From Actinoallomurus bryophytorum (GTDB lineage: Bacteria; Actinomycetota; Actinomycetes; Streptosporangiales; Streptosporangiaceae): a stretch of DNA of 64,000 nucleotides. The position numbers and the translations under genes are program-made. Positions 62,071-64,000 of this stretch are shown piece after piece (the stretch's first letter is position 1; each line of letters begins with the position of its first letter). A model generated the notes under the pieces. It was not told the origin of the DNA and searched no databases. It saw nothing but the letters and a program-made list of their open reading frames with translations. The stretch is from positions 4,712,001 through 4,776,000 of the forward strand of contig NZ_VFOZ01000001.1 in NCBI RefSeq assembly GCF_006716425.1, written 5' to 3'.

Positions 62071-63266
62071 ATAAGAGCTCGGCCTAGGAGCCTCATCACT
62101 GGTCTGTCCGATGCACCGGCCCAGCGCGTGCCACGTCTCGTTTCCCTCACGAGGATTGGCAGGTTCAGGATGGCACGCAGGAGCAGGCGACCGGACAAGC
62201 GGCGGGTCGTGGGTGGGGTCGACACCCACCACGACACCCATCACGCCGCGGTGGAGTTGATGAACGGCGGCCGGATCGCGGACGCGCAGTTTCCCGCCAC
62301 GGTTGAGGGCTATGCGCGGTTGCTGGCCTGGATGGAAGGCTTCGGCCGGATCCACGCGGTCGGGGTGGAGGGCACCGGCTCCTACGGAGCGGGCCTGACC
62401 CGGTACCTGCGCGGTGAAGGTGTCACCGTGGTGGAGGTGAACCGGCCCGACCGCCGTCAGCGCCGCAGTGTCGGTAAGTCCGATCCGTTGGATGCTTATG
62501 CCGCCGCTGATGCGGTGCTGGCCGGCCGCGCCCGCGCACTGCCCAAAGGCAACGACGGGATCGCCGAATCGATCCGGGTGCTGCACCTGACCCGGACCGG
62601 AGCCATCAAGGCCCGCACCGCAGCCATCAACGAACTACGAGCCGTGCTGGTCACCGCACCGGCACAACTTCGCGAACACCTCACCGGCAAACCCACCCCG
62701 GCACTGATCAGCGCATGCGCACGGCTGCGCCCAGGCACCGACCTGACCGACCCGCTCCACGCCACCAAACACGCCCTCCGCGCGCTGGCCCACCGCCACC
62801 AGCACCTGACCACCGAAATCGATGGTCTCAACCTGCACCTGAAAGCCTTGATCACCCAGACCCGCCCCGACCTGCTCGCCATTTACGGCGTCGGGGTCGA
62901 GACCGCCGCACAGCTGCTGATCACCTGCGGCGACAACCCCGACCGCCTCACCACCCCAGCCGCCTTCGCCGCTCTGTGCGGGGTGGCCCCGATCCCTGCT
63001 TCCAGTGGCAAGACCACCCGGCACCGGCTCTCACGCGGCGGAGACCGCCAAGCCAACCGCGCCCTCTACCTGATCACCATCACCCGCATGAGCCACTGCG
63101 CCCGAACCCGAACCTACGTCCAACGCCGCACCAGCCAAGGCAAACCCAAACCCGAGATCATCCGCTGCCTCAAACGCTACCTCGCACGCGAACTCTTCAA
63201 AGCCCTCACCAGCACAAACACCACCAACAAACAGCTACCAGCCGCCACTTGACACCACATAAGAGC
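62071..63266 (+). mobile_element. IS110-family insertion sequence (approximate limits)
   Basis: An IS110-type transposase gene (62170-63252) is bracketed by the same 8 bases, ATAAGAGC, at 62071-62078 and 63259-63266; ACTTGA precedes both copies, directly on the left and after an 8-base gap on the right. IS110 elements usually have no inverted repeats and make no target duplication, so limits are hard to read; these shared words are my best guess. About 100 bases upstream of the gene could hold the left end and the start of the non-coding RNA that IS110 elements use. Confidence 0.5.
62170..63252 (+). CDS. IS110-family transposase (DEDD recombinase)
   Basis: The protein has 360 residues from ATG 62170, with an AGG nearby. 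The N-terminal RuvC-like DEDD domain has Asp18 (GGVDTHHDTHHAA), Glu67 (GVEGTGSYGAGL), Asp105 and Asp108 (GKSDPLDAYAAADAV). The C-terminal Transposase_20 domain (YGVGVETAAQLLITCGDNPD, AFAALCGVAPIPASSGKTTR, HRLSRGGDRQANRALYLITI) includes the helix-hairpin-helix and the conserved Ser residues of the second active site. Full length and no stop, so the element may be active. IS110 enzymes act with a bridge RNA encoded by the element next to the gene. Its 5' non-coding space is short here. Confidence 0.94.
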   Translation: MARRSRRPDKRRVVGGVDTHHDTHHAAVELMNGGRIADAQFPATVEGYARLLAWMEGFGRIHAVGVEGTGSYGAGLTRYLRGEGVTVVEVNRPDRRQRRSVGKSDPLDAYAAADAVLAGRARALPKGNDGIAESIRVLHLTRTGAIKARTAAINELRAVLVTAPAQLREHLTGKPTPALISACARLRPGTDLTDPLHATKHALRALAHRHQHLTTEIDGLNLHLKALITQTRPDLLAIYGVGVETAAQLLITCGDNPDRLTTPAAFAALCGVAPIPASSGKTTRHRLSRGGDRQANRALYLITITRMSHCARTRTYVQRRTSQGKPKPEIIRCLKRYLARELFKALTSTNTTNKQLPAAT

Positions 63267-63473
63267 ATCCGGGGGTGCCATCCCACTCTCATTGTCCAGC
63301 GGGAACAGCGGCGGGCGGAAGTAGAGCGGGGTTCTGTGGATAACGTCGTGTGGTTCCAGGCGGCGCCGCACGGCAACAGCACGACTAATACACAGACCCT
63401 AGAGGGCCCCGGGCCCTGTCCGTTCTGCGGCTTCCCGTTCGTCGTACGGGTAGGACGGTACGAGGAGGACTCA
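63253..63473. other. Intergenic region before the sigma-factor gene
   Basis: About 220 bases follow the transposase stop. A frame in phase with the sigma factor stays open from GTG 63336 and would add 46 residues including PCPFCGFPFVVRVGRYEED, with a CxxC pair; this may be chance. AGGGCCC-C-GGGCCCT near 63402-63416 is a short perfect palindrome. GAGGAGGA before GTG 63474 is the better start signal. No promoter could be fixed. Confidence 0.4.
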
Positions 63474-64000
63474 GTGAGGGACACCGAGGCCACCCCCGGT
63501 CACGGCGGCGGCGACATGACCGACGCGGTCGCGCAGGCGTTTCGCGACGAGTGGGGGCAGGTCGTCGCGACTCTGATCCGGGTCACCGGCGACTGGGACC
63601 TGGCCGAGGAGTGCGCGCAGGACGCCTTCGCGCTGGCCCTGCGACGCTGGCCGCGCGACGGGATCCCGCGCCGGCCCGGCGCCTGGCTGACGACCACCGC
63701 GCGCAACCGCGCGGTCGACCGGCTGCGTCGTCAGGCGGTCGGCGCCGCCAAGCTACGGGAGGTCGCGATCTTGTCCCCCGAACCCGAACCCGAACCCGAA
63801 CCCGAACCCGAACCCGAACGCGAGCTCGACGACACCGGCGTCCCCGATGACCGCCTGCGCCTGATGTTCACCTGCTGCCATCCCGCGCTCGCGCCGGAGG
63901 CCCAGGTCGCGCTCACCCTGCGCACGCTGGCCGGGTTGACCACCGCCGAGATCGCGCGTGCCTTCCTGGTCGGCGAGCAGACGATGTCCAAGCGGCTGAC
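63474..64000 (+). CDS. ECF sigma factor of the DUF6596 (ECF42-like) group, 5' part
   Basis: About 175 codons from GTG 63474 (GAGGAGGACTCA upstream) to the window edge. The protein starts with sigma region 2: AFRDEWGQVVATLIRVTGDW, DLAEECAQDAFALALRRWPR, and RPGAWLTTTARNRAVDRLRR (RNRAxDxLRR). Later, LRLMFTCCHPALAPEAQVAL, then TLRTLAGLTTAEIARAFLVG, is the sigma region 4 of the group with a long C-terminal domain. Between region 2 and region 4 lies an acidic Pro-Glu repeat (PEPEPEPE..., six or seven copies). These sigma factors are usually paired with DGPF/YCII-domain proteins encoded next to them, which would lie outside this window. Confidence 0.92.
   Translation, partial: MRDTEATPGHGGGDMTDAVAQAFRDEWGQVVATLIRVTGDWDLAEECAQDAFALALRRWPRDGIPRRPGAWLTTTARNRAVDRLRRQAVGAAKLREVAILSPEPEPEPEPEPEPERELDDTGVPDDRLRLMFTCCHPALAPEAQVALTLRTLAGLTTAEIARAFLVGEQTMSKRL
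63777..63818 (+). repeat. Hexanucleotide microsatellite inside the sigma-factor gene
   Basis: Seven perfect copies of CCCGAA code for a Pro-Glu run in the linker of the sigma factor. Because six bases are two codons, gain or loss of units changes linker length but not the frame. Confidence 0.9.

Overview
The window is very GC-rich DNA with GTG starts, many overlapping stop/start junctions, abundant TetR, LysR, PadR and LuxR-type regulators, a mycothiol-dependent isomerase and group-III-like HAMP-array kinases. This fits a filamentous actinomycete, most likely in or near Streptosporangiales/Thermomonosporaceae. That placement is an inference from style and gene content, because no rRNA gene is present. 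It reads as a chromosomal-arm-like accessory region: small regulator/enzyme pairs, five decayed genes and one insertion sequence.

Layout. 1-7.3 kb holds regulator/oxidoreductase pairs (TetR, NmrA-like, LysR, SDR, TetR-SDR), an S1-domain mini-protein, a secreted propeller protein and two gene remnants. 7.4-12.8 kb holds a secreted W-G repeat protein, a carotenoid oxygenase with a membrane partner opposite a PadR regulator, and an L-idonate-type dehydrogenase. 12.9-26.3 kb is one tightly coupled operon of six genes: two DUF4132 giants (the first with a WGR domain), a MoxR-type AAA+ ATPase, a DUF5682-like protein, a VWA protein and a SWIM zinc-finger protein. It matches, in gene content and order, the little-understood yehI-L-M-P-Q set of E. 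coli. 26.3-30.2 kb holds a HAD-like protein, an old yellow enzyme, ArsR, an aldo/keto reductase and TetR, with recognisable paired operators. 30.2-42.4 kb is a signalling block: a LuxR-type response regulator opposite a 1,383-residue soluble hybrid kinase with a stack of HAMP units, then a decayed MFS gene, a DHFR-like protein, and a KaiB/KaiC/PAS-kinase operon opposite a second LuxR-type regulator.

42.4-43.9 kb encodes three tandem, related, small exported Asn/His-rich proteins that I do not recognise. 44.1-50 kb holds a PepSY protein with a His/Asp/Glu repeat tail, a frameshifted SDR opposite TetR, a broken TPR gene, and an OmpR-type two-component system opposite a small exported protein. 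50-57.9 kb holds PgeF/YfiH and RidA genes, then a choline/betaine module (TetR, betaine-aldehyde dehydrogenase, APC permease, choline dehydrogenase, FAD monooxygenase). 57.9-64 kb holds a HEAT protein, a secreted lipase with CRP-like and tandem operator sites, a maleylpyruvate isomerase/threonine-aldolase pair, an array of eighteen perfect 16-bp repeats, an IS110 element, and the start of an ECF sigma factor carrying a hexanucleotide microsatellite.

The strongest candidates for new biology are the DUF4132/MoxR/VWA/SWIM operon with its partly homogenised duplicated giant, the KaiBC-kinase operon whose KaiC lacks the phosphorylation residues, and the triplicated exported Asn-rich family. All functions are inferred from reading the sequence; no database search was run.
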